DNA of 64,000 nucleotides from Actinacidiphila alni (GCF_900112845.1 NZ_FONG01000001.1:186001-250000); one strand, 5' to 3'. Positions 15,037-23,815 are shown, numbered from the stretch's first letter. Numbers and translations: made by a program. Notes: a model not told the origin generated them from the sequence alone.

Positions 15037-17027
15037 CCACCACCACCGGCAACGCGGTGCGGCACGGCGCCTGGCCGTCACCGATCGACGCCGCCACGGC
15101 CGCCGCCCATGACGGCAGCCCCGAATACGTGGGCGTCGTCGGCGAGGACATCTGGTGGACAGCGCCGCGCCCCGCCGAGGCGGGCCGCCGCGCCTTGATC
15201 CGCCGCAGGCCGGACGGCACCGAGGAATGCCCGCTGCCCGCGCCCTGGAACGTGCGCAGCCGCGTCATCGAATACGGCGGCACCCCCTGGGCCGGCGCCG
15301 TCGTGGACGGCGCCCCGCTGCTGGTCTTCGCCAACTTCGCCGACCAGCGCCTCTACGCCTTCCGCCCGGACGAGCCGCGGACCGCGCCGCGCCCACTGAC
15401 CCCGGTCGGCGCCGTCGGCGGCGGCCTGCGCTGGGCCGACCTGACGGTGCACTCCGACCGCGGCGAGGTCTGGGGCGTCCTGGAGGAGTTCACCGGCGAA
15501 CGGCCCACCGACGTACGCCGCGTGCCCGCCGCCGTCCCGCTCGACGGCTCCGCGGCCGAGGACCGTACGGCGGTGCGGGAACTGACCGCGGCCACCCACC
15601 GGTTCGTCACCGGACCCCGACTCTCGCCCGACGGCCGCCGCGCCGCCTGGACCGCCTGGGACCACCCGCTGATGCCGTGGGACGGCACGCAGCTGCGGAT
15701 CGCCGACGTCACCGCCGACGGCACCTTCGACGGCGCCCGCACCCTGATCGGCGGCCCCGAGGAGTCGGTCACCCAGGTCGACTGGGCCGCCGACGGCAGC
15801 CTGCTCGCCGCCACCGACCGCACCGGCTGGTGGAATCTGCACCGCGTCGACCCCGCCACCGGCGAGGCCGTCAACCTCTGCCCGCGCGAGGAGGAGTTCG
15901 GCAACGCGCTGTGGAAGCTCGGCCAGCGCTGGTTCGCGCCGCTCGACCACGGCCCGGTCGCCGTGCTGCACGGCGTCGGCGCGCTCCGGCTCGGCCTGCT
16001 CGACCCCGCCACCGGCGAGGTCGCGGACGCGCCCGGCCACTGGACCGAGTGGAATCCGACCCTGGCCGCCGCGGGCAGCCGCGTCATCGGTGTCGCGGCC
16101 GGTGCCCGCACCTCCTACGAACTGGTCGAGCTGGACGTGACGACCGGCCGCACCCGCGTCATCGGCAACGCGCACCACGACACGGTGGACCCCGCCTATG
16201 TGCCCGACGCGGTGGCGCGGACCTTCACCGGACCCGGCGGGCGCGAGGTGCACGCCCAGGTCTACCCGCCGCGCAATCCGCGGGTCACCGGCGAGGGCCC
16301 CGCGCCCTACGCGATCTGGGTGCACGGCGGACCCACCAGCCGCGCCTTGATGGTCCTCGACCTGGAGATCGCCTACTTCACCTCGCGCGGCATCGGCGTC
16401 GCCGAGGTCAACTACGGCGGCTCCACCGGCTACGGCCGCGCCTACCGCAACCGGCTGCGCGAGCAGTGGGGCGTGGTCGACGTCGAGGACTGCGCCGCCG
16501 TCGCCCAGGGCCTGGTCGCCGAGGGCGCCGCCGACCCCGCGCGGCTGGCGATCCGCGGCGGCAGCGCCGGCGGCTGGACCAGCGCCGCCGCGCTGACCTC
16601 CACCGACACCTACGCCTGCGGCACGGTCATCTACCCGATCCTCGACCTGCTCGGCTGGTCCCGGGCGGGCGGCGAGACCCACGACTTCGAGTCGGAGTAC
16701 CTGGAATCGCTGATCGGACCGCTCGACGACGTGCCCGAGCGCTACCGGGACCGCTCGCCCGTCAACCACGGCGACCGGATCGACGTGCCCTTCCTGCTGC
16801 TCCAGGGCCTGGACGACGTCATCTGCCCGCCGGTGCAGTGCGAACGCTTCCTCGAAGCGGTCGCCGGGCGCGGCGTCCCGCACGCCTATCTGACCTTCGA
16901 GGGCGAGAGCCACGGCTTCCGCCGCCTGGACACCATGATCACCGCCCTGGAGGCCGAACTCGCCCTCTACGGCCAGGTCTTCGGCTTCACGGCCGAGGGC
17001 GTCGCACCGCTGGAGCTGCACACATGA
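15033..17027 (+). CDS. S9-family prolyl-oligopeptidase-like serine peptidase
   Basis: A 664-residue protein with an N-terminal beta-propeller (residues ~15-385) and a C-terminal alpha/beta-hydrolase domain. Catalytic residues: Ser ~511 in GGSAGG, Asp ~593 in LQGLDDVICPP, His ~627 in EGESHGF; the oxyanion segment is WVHGGPTS. Residues YGGSTGYGRAYRNRL are typical of acylaminoacyl-peptidase-like S9C members. No signal peptide is visible, so it should act on imported peptides in the cytoplasm. ATG 15033 overlaps the M20 stop (ATGA) and its own stop overlaps the S66 start. Confidence 0.9.
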   Translation: MTTTTGNAVRHGAWPSPIDAATAAAHDGSPEYVGVVGEDIWWTAPRPAEAGRRALIRRRPDGTEECPLPAPWNVRSRVIEYGGTPWAGAVVDGAPLLVFANFADQRLYAFRPDEPRTAPRPLTPVGAVGGGLRWADLTVHSDRGEVWGVLEEFTGERPTDVRRVPAAVPLDGSAAEDRTAVRELTAATHRFVTGPRLSPDGRRAAWTAWDHPLMPWDGTQLRIADVTADGTFDGARTLIGGPEESVTQVDWAADGSLLAATDRTGWWNLHRVDPATGEAVNLCPREEEFGNALWKLGQRWFAPLDHGPVAVLHGVGALRLGLLDPATGEVADAPGHWTEWNPTLAAAGSRVIGVAAGARTSYELVELDVTTGRTRVIGNAHHDTVDPAYVPDAVARTFTGPGGREVHAQVYPPRNPRVTGEGPAPYAIWVHGGPTSRALMVLDLEIAYFTSRGIGVAEVNYGGSTGYGRAYRNRLREQWGVVDVEDCAAVAQGLVAEGAADPARLAIRGGSAGGWTSAAALTSTDTYACGTVIYPILDLLGWSRAGGETHDFESEYLESLIGPLDDVPERYRDRSPVNHGDRIDVPFLLLQGLDDVICPPVQCERFLEAVAGRGVPHAYLTFEGESHGFRRLDTMITALEAELALYGQVFGFTAEGVAPLELHT

Positions 17028-18061
17028 CGGAGAGTTCGCCGGGGTCGGGCACCGGGCCCGAGGACGAGGCGGGGTCCGGGCGCGGCGGGGGCGCGACCGC
17101 AGGACCGCGCCGGGTGGCCGACCTCGTCGGCGTCCCGGTGCCCGCGCTGATCCGCCCCCGGCGGCTCACGCCGGGCGACCGGATCGGCATCGTCGCGCCC
17201 AGCGGCCCGGTGCCGGGCGACCGTCTCGCGGCGGGCCTGGACATCCTGCGCGCCTGGGACCTAGACCCGGTGGTGGCACCGCACGTCCTGGACGAGCACC
17301 CGTCCGGCTACCTCGCCGGCACCGACCGGGCCAGGGCCGCCGACCTCCAGCGGATGTGGTGCGACCCGGACGTGTCCGCCGTGCTGTGCGCCCGCGGCGG
17401 CTACGGCGTGCAGCGGATGGTGGACCTGCTCGACTGGGAGGCGATGGGCGCGGCGGGTCCCAAGGCGTTCATCGGCTACAGCGACATCACCGCGCTGCAC
17501 GAGGCGTTCGCCACCCGGCTGGGCCTGGCCACCGTGCACGGCCCGATGGCGGCGACCGCGACCTTCCTCAAGGACGGCCCCACCCAGGACCATCTGCGGC
17601 GCACCCTGTTCACCCCGGACGAGACGCGCACCGTGACCTCGCCGACCGCCCGCACCCTGCTGCCCGGGCGGGCCACCGGCGTCACCCTCGGCGGCTGCGT
17701 CAGCCTGCTCGCCTCCGACCTCGGCACGCCGTACGCCCGGCCGTCCGCGGCCGGCGGCATTCTCGTCCTGGAGGACATCGGCGAGGAGCCCTACCGGCTC
17801 GACCGGATCCTCACCCAACTGCTGCACGCCGGCTGGCTGGACGGGGTGGCCGGCATCGTCCTCGGCTCCTGGCAGGACTGCGGCCCCTACGAAGCGGTGC
17901 GGGCGCTGATGATCGACCGGCTCGGCGGCCTCGGGGTGCCGATCGTCGAGGAGTTCGGCTTCGGCCATTGCGACTCGACGCTCACCGTGCCGCTCGGGGT
18001 GCCCGCGGTGCTCGACGCGGACGCGGCCACGCTGACGTACGACGTGCCCGCGCTCGTGTAG
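17024..18061 (+). CDS. S66-family LD-carboxypeptidase
   Basis: A 345-residue peptidase of the LdcA/MccF family. The nucleophile Ser lies in FIGYSDITAL (~residue 153), and the catalytic Glu and His in LVLEDIGEEPYRLD (~247) and FGFGHCDSTL (~314); the oxyanion region is CARGGYGVQR. LdcA removes the terminal D-Ala from cytoplasmic murein tetrapeptides; MccF-type members cleave other amides. No signal peptide is apparent; a Gly/Ser/Thr-rich leader of ~30 residues precedes the domain. Last gene of the operon, joined by ATGA, followed by a strong hairpin. With the M55 enzyme it argues for muropeptide recycling or catabolism. Confidence 0.88.
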   Translation: MTESSPGSGTGPEDEAGSGRGGGATAGPRRVADLVGVPVPALIRPRRLTPGDRIGIVAPSGPVPGDRLAAGLDILRAWDLDPVVAPHVLDEHPSGYLAGTDRARAADLQRMWCDPDVSAVLCARGGYGVQRMVDLLDWEAMGAAGPKAFIGYSDITALHEAFATRLGLATVHGPMAATATFLKDGPTQDHLRRTLFTPDETRTVTSPTARTLLPGRATGVTLGGCVSLLASDLGTPYARPSAAGGILVLEDIGEEPYRLDRILTQLLHAGWLDGVAGIVLGSWQDCGPYEAVRALMIDRLGGLGVPIVEEFGFGHCDSTLTVPLGVPAVLDADAATLTYDVPALV

Positions 18062-18069
18062 GCCCGCGC

Positions 18070-18094
18070 GCCGGGCGGCGGTCCGCCGCCCGGC
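18070..18094 (+). terminator. hairpin after the peptidase operon
   Basis: Perfect 12-nt inverted repeat, GCCGGGCGGCGG (18070-18081) and CCGCCGCCCGGC (18083-18094), separated by one base, starting 8 bp after the S66 stop. There is no T-run, as is common for terminators in this group. Confidence 0.55.
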
Positions 18095-18187
18095 ACGGAT
18101 CCGCCGTCCGGCGCGGATCTTACGGAGCGCTGACGCCCCGGCCGGGTCGGGCCCGCCGGCCCGGGCCCGGCCCGTACGGTCGGGCCC

Positions 18188-19243
18188 ATGCTGGTACTCG
18201 TCACCGGAGGAGCGGGCTTCATCGGCTCGCACATCGTCACCGCGCTGCGCTCGGCAGGACACCGGGTCCGCGTCCTGGACGCGCTGCTGCCCGCCGCCCA
18301 CCACACCCCGCCGCCCGTGCCCGAAGGCGTGGAATGGCGGCCGGCCGACGTCCGGGACCGAGCCGCCGTCGCCGAGGCCCTGCGCGGCGCCGACGCCGTC
18401 TGCCACCAGGCGGCCATGGTCGGCCTCGGCAAGGACTTCGCCGACGCGCCGGACTACGTGAGCTGCAACGACCTCGGCACCGCGATCCTGCTCGCCGGCA
18501 TGGCGGACGCGGGCGTACGGTCGCTGCTGCTCGCCGGGTCCATGGTGGTCTACGGCGAGGGCCGGTACGCGTGCGGACGGCACGGCGTCGTACGGCCGGG
18601 CCCGCGGCAGGTCGCCGACCTGGACGCCGGACGCTTCGAACCGCCGTGCCCGCACTGCGGCGAACCACTGGCGCCCGGCCTGGTGGACGAGGACGCGCCC
18701 GCCGACCCGCGCAATGTCTACGCCGCCACCAAGCTCGCCCAGGAACACCTGGCCGCGGCCTGGGCGCGCGCCACCGGCGGCCGGGCGGTCTCCTTGCGCT
18801 ACCACAATGTGTACGGGCCCGGCATGCCGCGCGACACCCCCTACGCCGGGGTCGCGGCGCTCTTCCGCTCCGCGCTGGCCCGCGGCGAGGCGCCCGCCGT
18901 CTTCGAGGACGGCCGCCAGCGGCGGGACTTCATCCACGTCACAGACGTCGCCGCCGCCAACGCGGCCGCGCTCGCCGGTATCGGTGGGCTCCCGGAGGGG
19001 ACGCTGCGGGCGTACAACGTCGCGACCGGCACGCCGCGCACCGTCGGCGAGATGGCGACGGTGCTCGCCGCCGTCACCGGCGGCCCCGAGCCCCGGGTCA
19101 CCGGGCAGTACCGCCTCGGCGACGTCCGCCATGTCACCGCCTCGGCGGACCGGATCCGCGCCGAACTGGGCTGGAGCGCCCAAGTCCCCTTCGCCGAGGG
19201 CGTCGCCGACTTCGCCCGGGCCCCGCTGCGCGCCCTGGCCTGA
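18188..19243 (+). CDS. NAD-dependent epimerase/dehydratase (extended SDR) with CxxH/CxxC insertion
   Basis: A 351-residue extended-SDR nucleotide-sugar enzyme: NAD motif GGAGFIGSHI at residues 7-16, active-site YAATK at ~181-185 and a conserved RYHNVYGPGMP. Between strand and active-site helix lies an unusual insertion of ~35 residues with CGRH and CPHC, spaced like a small zinc ribbon. Specific substrate unknown; UDP-glucose/GlcNAc 4-epimerase-like or dehydratase chemistry is plausible. ATG 18188 lacks a Shine-Dalgarno; TACGGT (18175-18180) is 7 nt upstream, a leaderless layout. It precedes the sugar-transferase locus, though convergent with the sensor kinase. Confidence 0.85.
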   Translation: MLVLVTGGAGFIGSHIVTALRSAGHRVRVLDALLPAAHHTPPPVPEGVEWRPADVRDRAAVAEALRGADAVCHQAAMVGLGKDFADAPDYVSCNDLGTAILLAGMADAGVRSLLLAGSMVVYGEGRYACGRHGVVRPGPRQVADLDAGRFEPPCPHCGEPLAPGLVDEDAPADPRNVYAATKLAQEHLAAAWARATGGRAVSLRYHNVYGPGMPRDTPYAGVAALFRSALARGEAPAVFEDGRQRRDFIHVTDVAAANAAALAGIGGLPEGTLRAYNVATGTPRTVGEMATVLAAVTGGPEPRVTGQYRLGDVRHVTASADRIRAELGWSAQVPFAEGVADFARAPLRALA

Positions 19244-19273
19244 CGCGGAGAGGGGCACGGGGCGCGTTCTGGT

Positions 19274-19348
19274 TTGACGGCACGACGGGCACGACCGGCG
19301 GCACGGACGGGCACGACGGGCACGACCGCCACGGACGGGCACAACCGG
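19274..19348. repeat. degenerate GACGGGCACGAC-type tandem repeats
   Basis: The 3' intergenic region after the epimerase contains about five overlapping copies of a 9-12 bp unit resembling GACGGGCAC(GAC), interspersed with GGCGGCACG. It is non-coding as far as I can tell. Confidence 0.55.
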
Positions 19349-19415
19349 CGCGACCGGTACGGGCGCCCGGGCGCGCCGACGCCAGGGCGCACGTACGCAC
19401 GAGCCCGTACCGTTT

Positions 19416-19433
19416 CCCGGCGCTAGCGCCGGG
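19416..19433. terminator. palindrome between convergent genes
   Basis: CCCGGCGCTAGCGCCGGG is a perfect 18-bp palindrome, placed 47 bp from the kinase stop and downstream of the epimerase. A 7-bp stem with a CTAG loop could terminate transcription in both directions; a dimeric protein site is the alternative. Confidence 0.45.
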
Positions 19434-19479
19434 CCGGCCATGAAGAACCGAGGGCGGCGGAGGGCGGGGGCGCCGCCCG

Positions 19480-20598
19480 TCAGCTGCGCGCGGCCGGGAG
19501 GAAGACGTCGAAGCGGCAGCCGCCGGGGATGTTCTGGACGGCGGCCCTGCCATGGTGTGCCTCCACGATGCCGCGCACGATCGCCAGCCCGAGACCCGCT
19601 CCCGCCGGAGGCGTCCGCGCCCCGGTGCCGCGCCAACCGGTGTCGAAGACCCGGGGGAGGTCGTCGGCCGGTATGCCGCCGCAGCCGTCGGACACCGACA
19701 GCACGACCGAGCCGGATGCCGTGTCGTGCCGCGCGGAGACCGCGACCGTGCCGTCGGCCGGCGTGCGGTGGATCGCGTTGGCCAGCAGATTCGCCAGCAC
19801 CCGCGTCATCTCGCGCCCGTCCACCTCCACCGGCACCTGCTCCACCCCCTCGCCGACCAGCCGCACCCCGTGCTCGGCGGCCAGCGGATTGGCCCCGGCC
19901 ATGGCGTCGCCGACCAGGTCGTAGACCGACATCCGGGTGGGGGACAGGGCCAGCACGCCCGCCTGGATGCGGGAGAGTTCGAAGAGGTCGCCGACCATGC
20001 CGCTGAGCCGGTCCACCTCGGCGCGTATCTGCCGGTGGTAGCGGGCCGGGTCCTCCGCTATGCCGTCCTCCAGGGCCTCCGTCATCGCCCGCAGCCCGGC
20101 CAGCGGAGTCCGCAGGTCGTGCGAGATCCAGGCGACCAGTTCACGGCGCGACGCCTCCAGGGCGCGCTCCCGCTCCCGGGAATCGGCGAGCTTCGCGCTC
20201 GTCACCGCCAACTCCCGACCCAGCTCGGCCAGTTCGGCGGTGGGTGCGTGCGCGGGCGCCGCGAAGGCATCGCCGTCACCGAAAGCGCGCGTCGCGGCGG
20301 CCAGCGCGCGGCTGCCCGCGACGACCCACCGTCCCAGCAGCAGCGTCACGCCCAGCGAGACCACCGCGGCTATCGCGCACACCGTGGTCACCACACCCAG
20401 GTCGTGCTCGGACAGGAACATCGCCCAGGCCACCGACAGCGTGCCCGCGAGCATCGCGGCCACCGTCACCACGGCCACGACCGCCAGCGACAGCGCCACC
20501 GAACGGCGCCGCAGCAGCCGCAGGACCGCCGCTCCGATCAGCCCGACCACAGCGGCCCCCACCGCCGCGTAGGCCGCGATCACCAGCGCGTCACGCAC
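19480..20598 (-). CDS. two-component sensor histidine kinase
   Basis: A 372-residue HisKA-HATPase kinase with three to four N-terminal TM segments (~5-28, ~35-58, ~68-90) and almost no extracellular sensor, so it probably senses in the membrane. The H-box is AWISHDLRTPLAGL with His160. The N-box reads NLLANAIHRTPADG, where most kinases have RH rather than HR, and the G-boxes are DGCGGIP and GAGLGLAIVRGIV. GTG 20598 overlaps the response-regulator stop by 8 nt; GTG 20607 is equally possible, and both have poor ribosome sites, which fits translational coupling. Target genes are probably the adjacent sugar-transferase operon, by proximity only. Confidence 0.85.
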   Translation of the reverse strand: MRDALVIAAYAAVGAAVVGLIGAAVLRLLRRRSVALSLAVVAVVTVAAMLAGTLSVAWAMFLSEHDLGVVTTVCAIAAVVSLGVTLLLGRWVVAGSRALAAATRAFGDGDAFAAPAHAPTAELAELGRELAVTSAKLADSRERERALEASRRELVAWISHDLRTPLAGLRAMTEALEDGIAEDPARYHRQIRAEVDRLSGMVGDLFELSRIQAGVLALSPTRMSVYDLVGDAMAGANPLAAEHGVRLVGEGVEQVPVEVDGREMTRVLANLLANAIHRTPADGTVAVSARHDTASGSVVLSVSDGCGGIPADDLPRVFDTGWRGTGARTPPAGAGLGLAIVRGIVEAHHGRAAVQNIPGGCRFDVFLPAARS

Positions 20599-21580
20599 CG
20601 CTCCCACCGCCTCTACCGCCTTCCGGTTGCCGCACGGAGTCCGTGCCAGCGCCGGTCCCCGGCGGGGATTCCGGAGCCGTACCCGTAGCGGCCCCGGGGC
20701 GCGAGGCGTCGTCCGCCCGCGAAGCCCCGGTCCCGGCCGGTGCCGGTCCGGCACTCGGCGCGCCCGGCGCCGAATCGCCGTACCCGCCTCCGGCGCCGGC
20801 GACAGCGCCGCCGTCCGGGCCGGCCGCATCGTCCTCGGCGGCGCCGTCCCCGCCGGACGGCGCCCCCTCCGGCGGGTCGAAGCGGTACCCGACACCCCAC
20901 ACCGTGCTGATCAGCCGCGGCCTGGCCGGATCGTCCTCGATCTTCTCCCGCAGCCGCCGCACATGAACCGTCACCGTCGACAGGTCGCCGAATTCCCAGC
21001 CCCACACCCGCCGCATCAATTCCTCCCGGCCCAGGACCCGGCCCGGTTGGCGCAGGAAGAAGGCGAGCAGATCGAACTCGCGGATCGTCAGGGGCAGTTC
21101 CGTACCGTCCCGGGTCGCGCGCCGCGCCGCGGGGTCCAGCGCGAGGGGGCCGGAGCGCAGCCAGGGGCCGGGCGCGGGCGCGCTGCCGGCCCGGCGCAGC
21201 ACGGACTCCACCCGCAGCACCAGCTCGCGCGGGCTGAACGGCTTGGTCACATAGTCGTCCGCGCCGACCTCCAGGCCGAGGATCCGGTCGTCCTCGTCGC
21301 CGCGCGCGGTGAGCATCACCACCGGCACCGGCCCGCCCTCACGGATCCGGCGGCACACTTCGAGGCCGTCCATCCCCGGCAGCATCAGGTCGAGCACGAC
21401 CAGATCCGGCCGGAAGGCCGCCGCCCGCGCCACGGCGGACGGGCCGTCCGCGACCCGCTCCACGGCGAAACCCGCGCGGTCGAGATAGCTCGCGACGACC
21501 TCGGCGACGGTCGGGTCGTCGTCCACGACGAGGACCCGCCGACGGGGCGGCTGCGCGGCTGGCACATGGGGGCTGGTCAT
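20591..21580 (-). CDS. OmpR/PhoB-type response regulator with long disordered tail
   Basis: Residues ~15-125 are a receiver domain with phospho-acceptor Asp64 (VVLDLMLPGMDG), the DDD acidic pocket near residue 20 and Lys in DYVTKPF. Residues ~140-235 are a winged-helix effector domain ending GVGYRFDPP. The family normally stops there, at ~225-240 residues. This protein continues for ~92 residues of Gly/Ala/Ser/Pro-rich sequence to residue 329, its end overlapping the kinase start. The tail may be a linker or may reflect loss of an earlier stop. ATG 21580 is used. Divergent from the glycosyltransferase operon over 125 bp. Confidence 0.88.
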   Translation of the reverse strand: MTSPHVPAAQPPRRRVLVVDDDPTVAEVVASYLDRAGFAVERVADGPSAVARAAAFRPDLVVLDLMLPGMDGLEVCRRIREGGPVPVVMLTARGDEDDRILGLEVGADDYVTKPFSPRELVLRVESVLRRAGSAPAPGPWLRSGPLALDPAARRATRDGTELPLTIREFDLLAFFLRQPGRVLGREELMRRVWGWEFGDLSTVTVHVRRLREKIEDDPARPRLISTVWGVGYRFDPPEGAPSGGDGAAEDDAAGPDGGAVAGAGGGYGDSAPGAPSAGPAPAGTGASRADDASRPGAATGTAPESPPGTGAGTDSVRQPEGGRGGGSGA

Positions 21581-21705
21581 GCTGACGAGTCTGACATCCA
21601 CCACTGACAGTGACGACCGGCCCGTCGCCCGAGGGCGTCGCCGTCCGCGTTTCGTAAGGATCGCGCGCCCCGTTTTGTCCGTCGCGGCTCCGTAGGGTGA
21701 CGGGT

Positions 21706-22437
21706 GTGACCAAGCCATCGCCCGCAGTCATCGACGTCGTCCTGCCCTGCCTCGACGAGGCCGCCGCCCTGCCCTGGGTGCTGGACCGGATCCCGCCCGG
21801 CTGGCGCGCGATCGTCGTGGACAACGGCTCCACCGACGGCTCCGCCCGCATCGCCGCCGAGCGCGGCGCGCACGTCGTGACCGCGCCCGTACGGGGTTTC
21901 GGCGCCGCCTGCCACGCGGGACTGCTCGCCGCGACCGCCGACGTGGTCTGCTTCTGCGACTGCGACGGCTCCCTCGACCCGCGGCTGCTGCCCGACGTGG
22001 CGGGGCCGGTGCTCGACGGCGCTGCCGACCTCGTACTCGGCCGCCGCCGCCCGACCACTTTCCGCGCCTGGCCGCCGCACGCCCGGCTGGCCAATGTCCG
22101 GCTCGCCCGGCTGCTGCGCCGCCGCACCGGCCTGCGCCTGCACGACCTCGGCCCGATGCGGGCCGCCCGCCGCGAGGCCCTGCTCGACCTCGGCCTGACC
22201 GACCGCCGCTCCGGCTACCCGCTCCAGATGGTGGTGCGCGCCGCCGACGCCGGCTGGCGGATCCGCGAGACACCCGTCCCGTACGCGCCGCGCACCGGCC
22301 GCTCCAAGGTCACCGGCACCTGGCGCGGCACCTGGCACGCGGTGCGCGACATGTCCGCCGTCCTCCACGAGCCGCCGGCCGCGACCGGCACACGCCGTGA
22401 CGGGACCGCCGCCGCCCGGACGGAGGTCTCCCGATGA
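21706..22437 (+). CDS. family 2 glycosyltransferase
   Basis: A 243-residue GT-A enzyme without TM helices, resembling polyprenol-phosphate sugar synthases and the 'transferase 2' proteins paired with DUF2064. Motifs: VVLPCLDEAAALP at the N-terminus, VDNGSTDGS near residue 40, the metal-binding DCDGSLDP at ~85 and RSGYPLQMVVRA at ~165. GTG 21706 has TAGGGT (21693-21698) 7 nt upstream, a leaderless layout; GTG 21697 overlaps that hexamer. First gene of a four-gene operon with start/stop overlaps. The likely role is loading a lipid carrier or an envelope glycan, by context. Confidence 0.85.
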   Translation: MTKPSPAVIDVVLPCLDEAAALPWVLDRIPPGWRAIVVDNGSTDGSARIAAERGAHVVTAPVRGFGAACHAGLLAATADVVCFCDCDGSLDPRLLPDVAGPVLDGAADLVLGRRRPTTFRAWPPHARLANVRLARLLRRRTGLRLHDLGPMRAARREALLDLGLTDRRSGYPLQMVVRAADAGWRIRETPVPYAPRTGRSKVTGTWRGTWHAVRDMSAVLHEPPAATGTRRDGTAAARTEVSR

Positions 22438-23129
22438 GCGGGCCGCGTACGGACGCACTCTCTGTGACGACGCTGCTGGTGATCGCCAAAGAGCCGGTGC
22501 CCGGGCGGGTCAAGACCCGGCTGACGCCGGTGTGCACGCCCGCGCAGGCCGCGGGTCTCGCGCTGGCTGCGCTGCGCGACACCCTCGCCGTGGGCCTGGA
22601 AGTCCCCGTCCGGCGGCGGGTGCTGGTGCTGGACGGCGCGCCGGGGCCGTGGGTGCCGGACGGCTACGAGGTCGCGCCGCAGTCCGGCGGCGGCCTCGAC
22701 GAACGGCTGGCCGCCGCCTTCGCGCTGAGCGACGGGCCCGCGCTGCTGGTCGGCATGGACACCCCGCAGCTCACCCCCGGCCTGCTGGCTCCCGCCCTGC
22801 GCCCGGACGGCGGGTCCGGCTGCGACGCCTGGTTCGGCCCCGCGGCCGACGGCGGCTTCTGGGCCCTCGGCCTCGCCGACCCCGCCCGCCCCGACCTGCT
22901 CCTCGGGGTCCCCATGTCCACCGACCGGACCGGCGCGATCCAGCGCGCCCGCCTCACCGGCGCGGGCCTGCGCGTCCGCGACCTCCCCGTCCTGCGCGAC
23001 GTCGACACACCCGCCGACGCCGCCGCCGTCGCGGCCCTCGCCCCCGGCACCCGCTTCGCGGCGGCGTGGCGCGACCTGGGCCCGGCGGGCCCGCTGGAGA
23101 CCGCCTCCACCGCGGGCGCCGCCCGGTGA
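22434..23129 (+). CDS. DUF2064 / TIGR04282-type transferase
   Basis: A 231-residue member of the CofC/MobA-related nucleotidyl- or glycosyltransferase-like family (DUF2064). The N-terminus LLVIAKEPVPGRVKTRLTP is the family signature and MDTPQLTP near residue 104 is the DxD-like region; PAADGGFWALGL also matches. Members often sit beside a GT2 of the 'transferase 2' type, as here. Its donor and acceptor are unknown. ATG 22434 overlaps the GT2 stop (ATGA) and the gene ends in a GTGA overlap with the methyltransferase. Confidence 0.85.
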   Translation: MSGPRTDALSVTTLLVIAKEPVPGRVKTRLTPVCTPAQAAGLALAALRDTLAVGLEVPVRRRVLVLDGAPGPWVPDGYEVAPQSGGGLDERLAAAFALSDGPALLVGMDTPQLTPGLLAPALRPDGGSGCDAWFGPAADGGFWALGLADPARPDLLLGVPMSTDRTGAIQRARLTGAGLRVRDLPVLRDVDTPADAAAVAALAPGTRFAAAWRDLGPAGPLETASTAGAAR

Positions 23130-23815
23130 CCACGTCCGTACCCGTCGCCCGCACCGTCGCGCCGCCGCCTCCGTCCTGGGGCGGCGACCCGTACGCCCGG
23201 GCCATGGTGAGCGGGCGCGGGCCGCTCTTCCTGCGCCGCGACGACGGGTGGCTGCTGCCGCTGGACGTGGAGCGGTGGTGCGCGCCGCCCGACGGGGCCG
23301 ACCGGACGATGGTGCGGCGCTGCCGCGGGCCGGTGCTCGACATCGGCTGCGGGCCCGGTCGGCTGGTGGCCGCCGTCGCGCGCCGCGGGGTGCCCGCGCT
23401 GGGGCTCGACGTCAGCCCGGCGGCCGTCGCCCGGACGAAGGGCGCGGGCGGCGCGGTGCTGTGCCGTTCGGTCTTCGACCGGGTGCCCGCGGAAGGCCGC
23501 TGGGGCACGGCGCTGCTCGCCGACGGCAACATCGGCATCGGCGGCGACCCGTACGCCCTGCTCGCCCGCGTCCGTGAACTCCTCGCCCCCGGCGGCCGGT
23601 TGCTCGCCGAAGCGGCACCGTACGAGGTCGACGAGCGCCTCACCGTACGCGTCGAGGACGGCCACGGCCGCCAGGGCGGCGACTTCCCCTGGGCCCGCCT
23701 CGGCCCCCGCGCCCTCCGCACCGCGGCCCACGCCACCGGCTGGTCCGTGACCGAGGAATGGTCGGCCTCCGGCCGCCGCTTCGCATCCCTGACCACCGCC
23801 GACCGCTCCGCGTGA
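23126..23815 (+). CDS. class I SAM-dependent methyltransferase of the sugar operon
   Basis: A 229-residue methyltransferase with motif I VLDIGCGPGRLVAAV at ~69-83 and LGLDVSPAAV after it. The N-terminal WGGDPYARAMVSGRGPLFLR is typical of small actinobacterial methyltransferases found beside DUF2064 genes. A sugar or lipid-linked intermediate is a plausible acceptor given the neighbours, but nothing in the sequence proves this. GTG 23126 overlaps the previous stop (GTGA), and its stop overlaps the next start in the same way. Confidence 0.82.
   Translation: MTTSVPVARTVAPPPPSWGGDPYARAMVSGRGPLFLRRDDGWLLPLDVERWCAPPDGADRTMVRRCRGPVLDIGCGPGRLVAAVARRGVPALGLDVSPAAVARTKGAGGAVLCRSVFDRVPAEGRWGTALLADGNIGIGGDPYALLARVRELLAPGGRLLAEAAPYEVDERLTVRVEDGHGRQGGDFPWARLGPRALRTAAHATGWSVTEEWSASGRRFASLTTADRSA

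Noticed and set aside
13624..15081. 485-codon minus-strand ORF opposite the M20 peptidase
   Set aside because: Composition typical of antisense frames; no motifs, and the M20 zinc ligands are all on the plus strand.
15155..18061. 968-codon plus-strand frame spanning the S9 and S66 genes
   Set aside because: The first part is an Arg/Pro-rich shifted frame of the S9 gene; only the part from 17024 is real. It is an accidental read-through, not a fusion.
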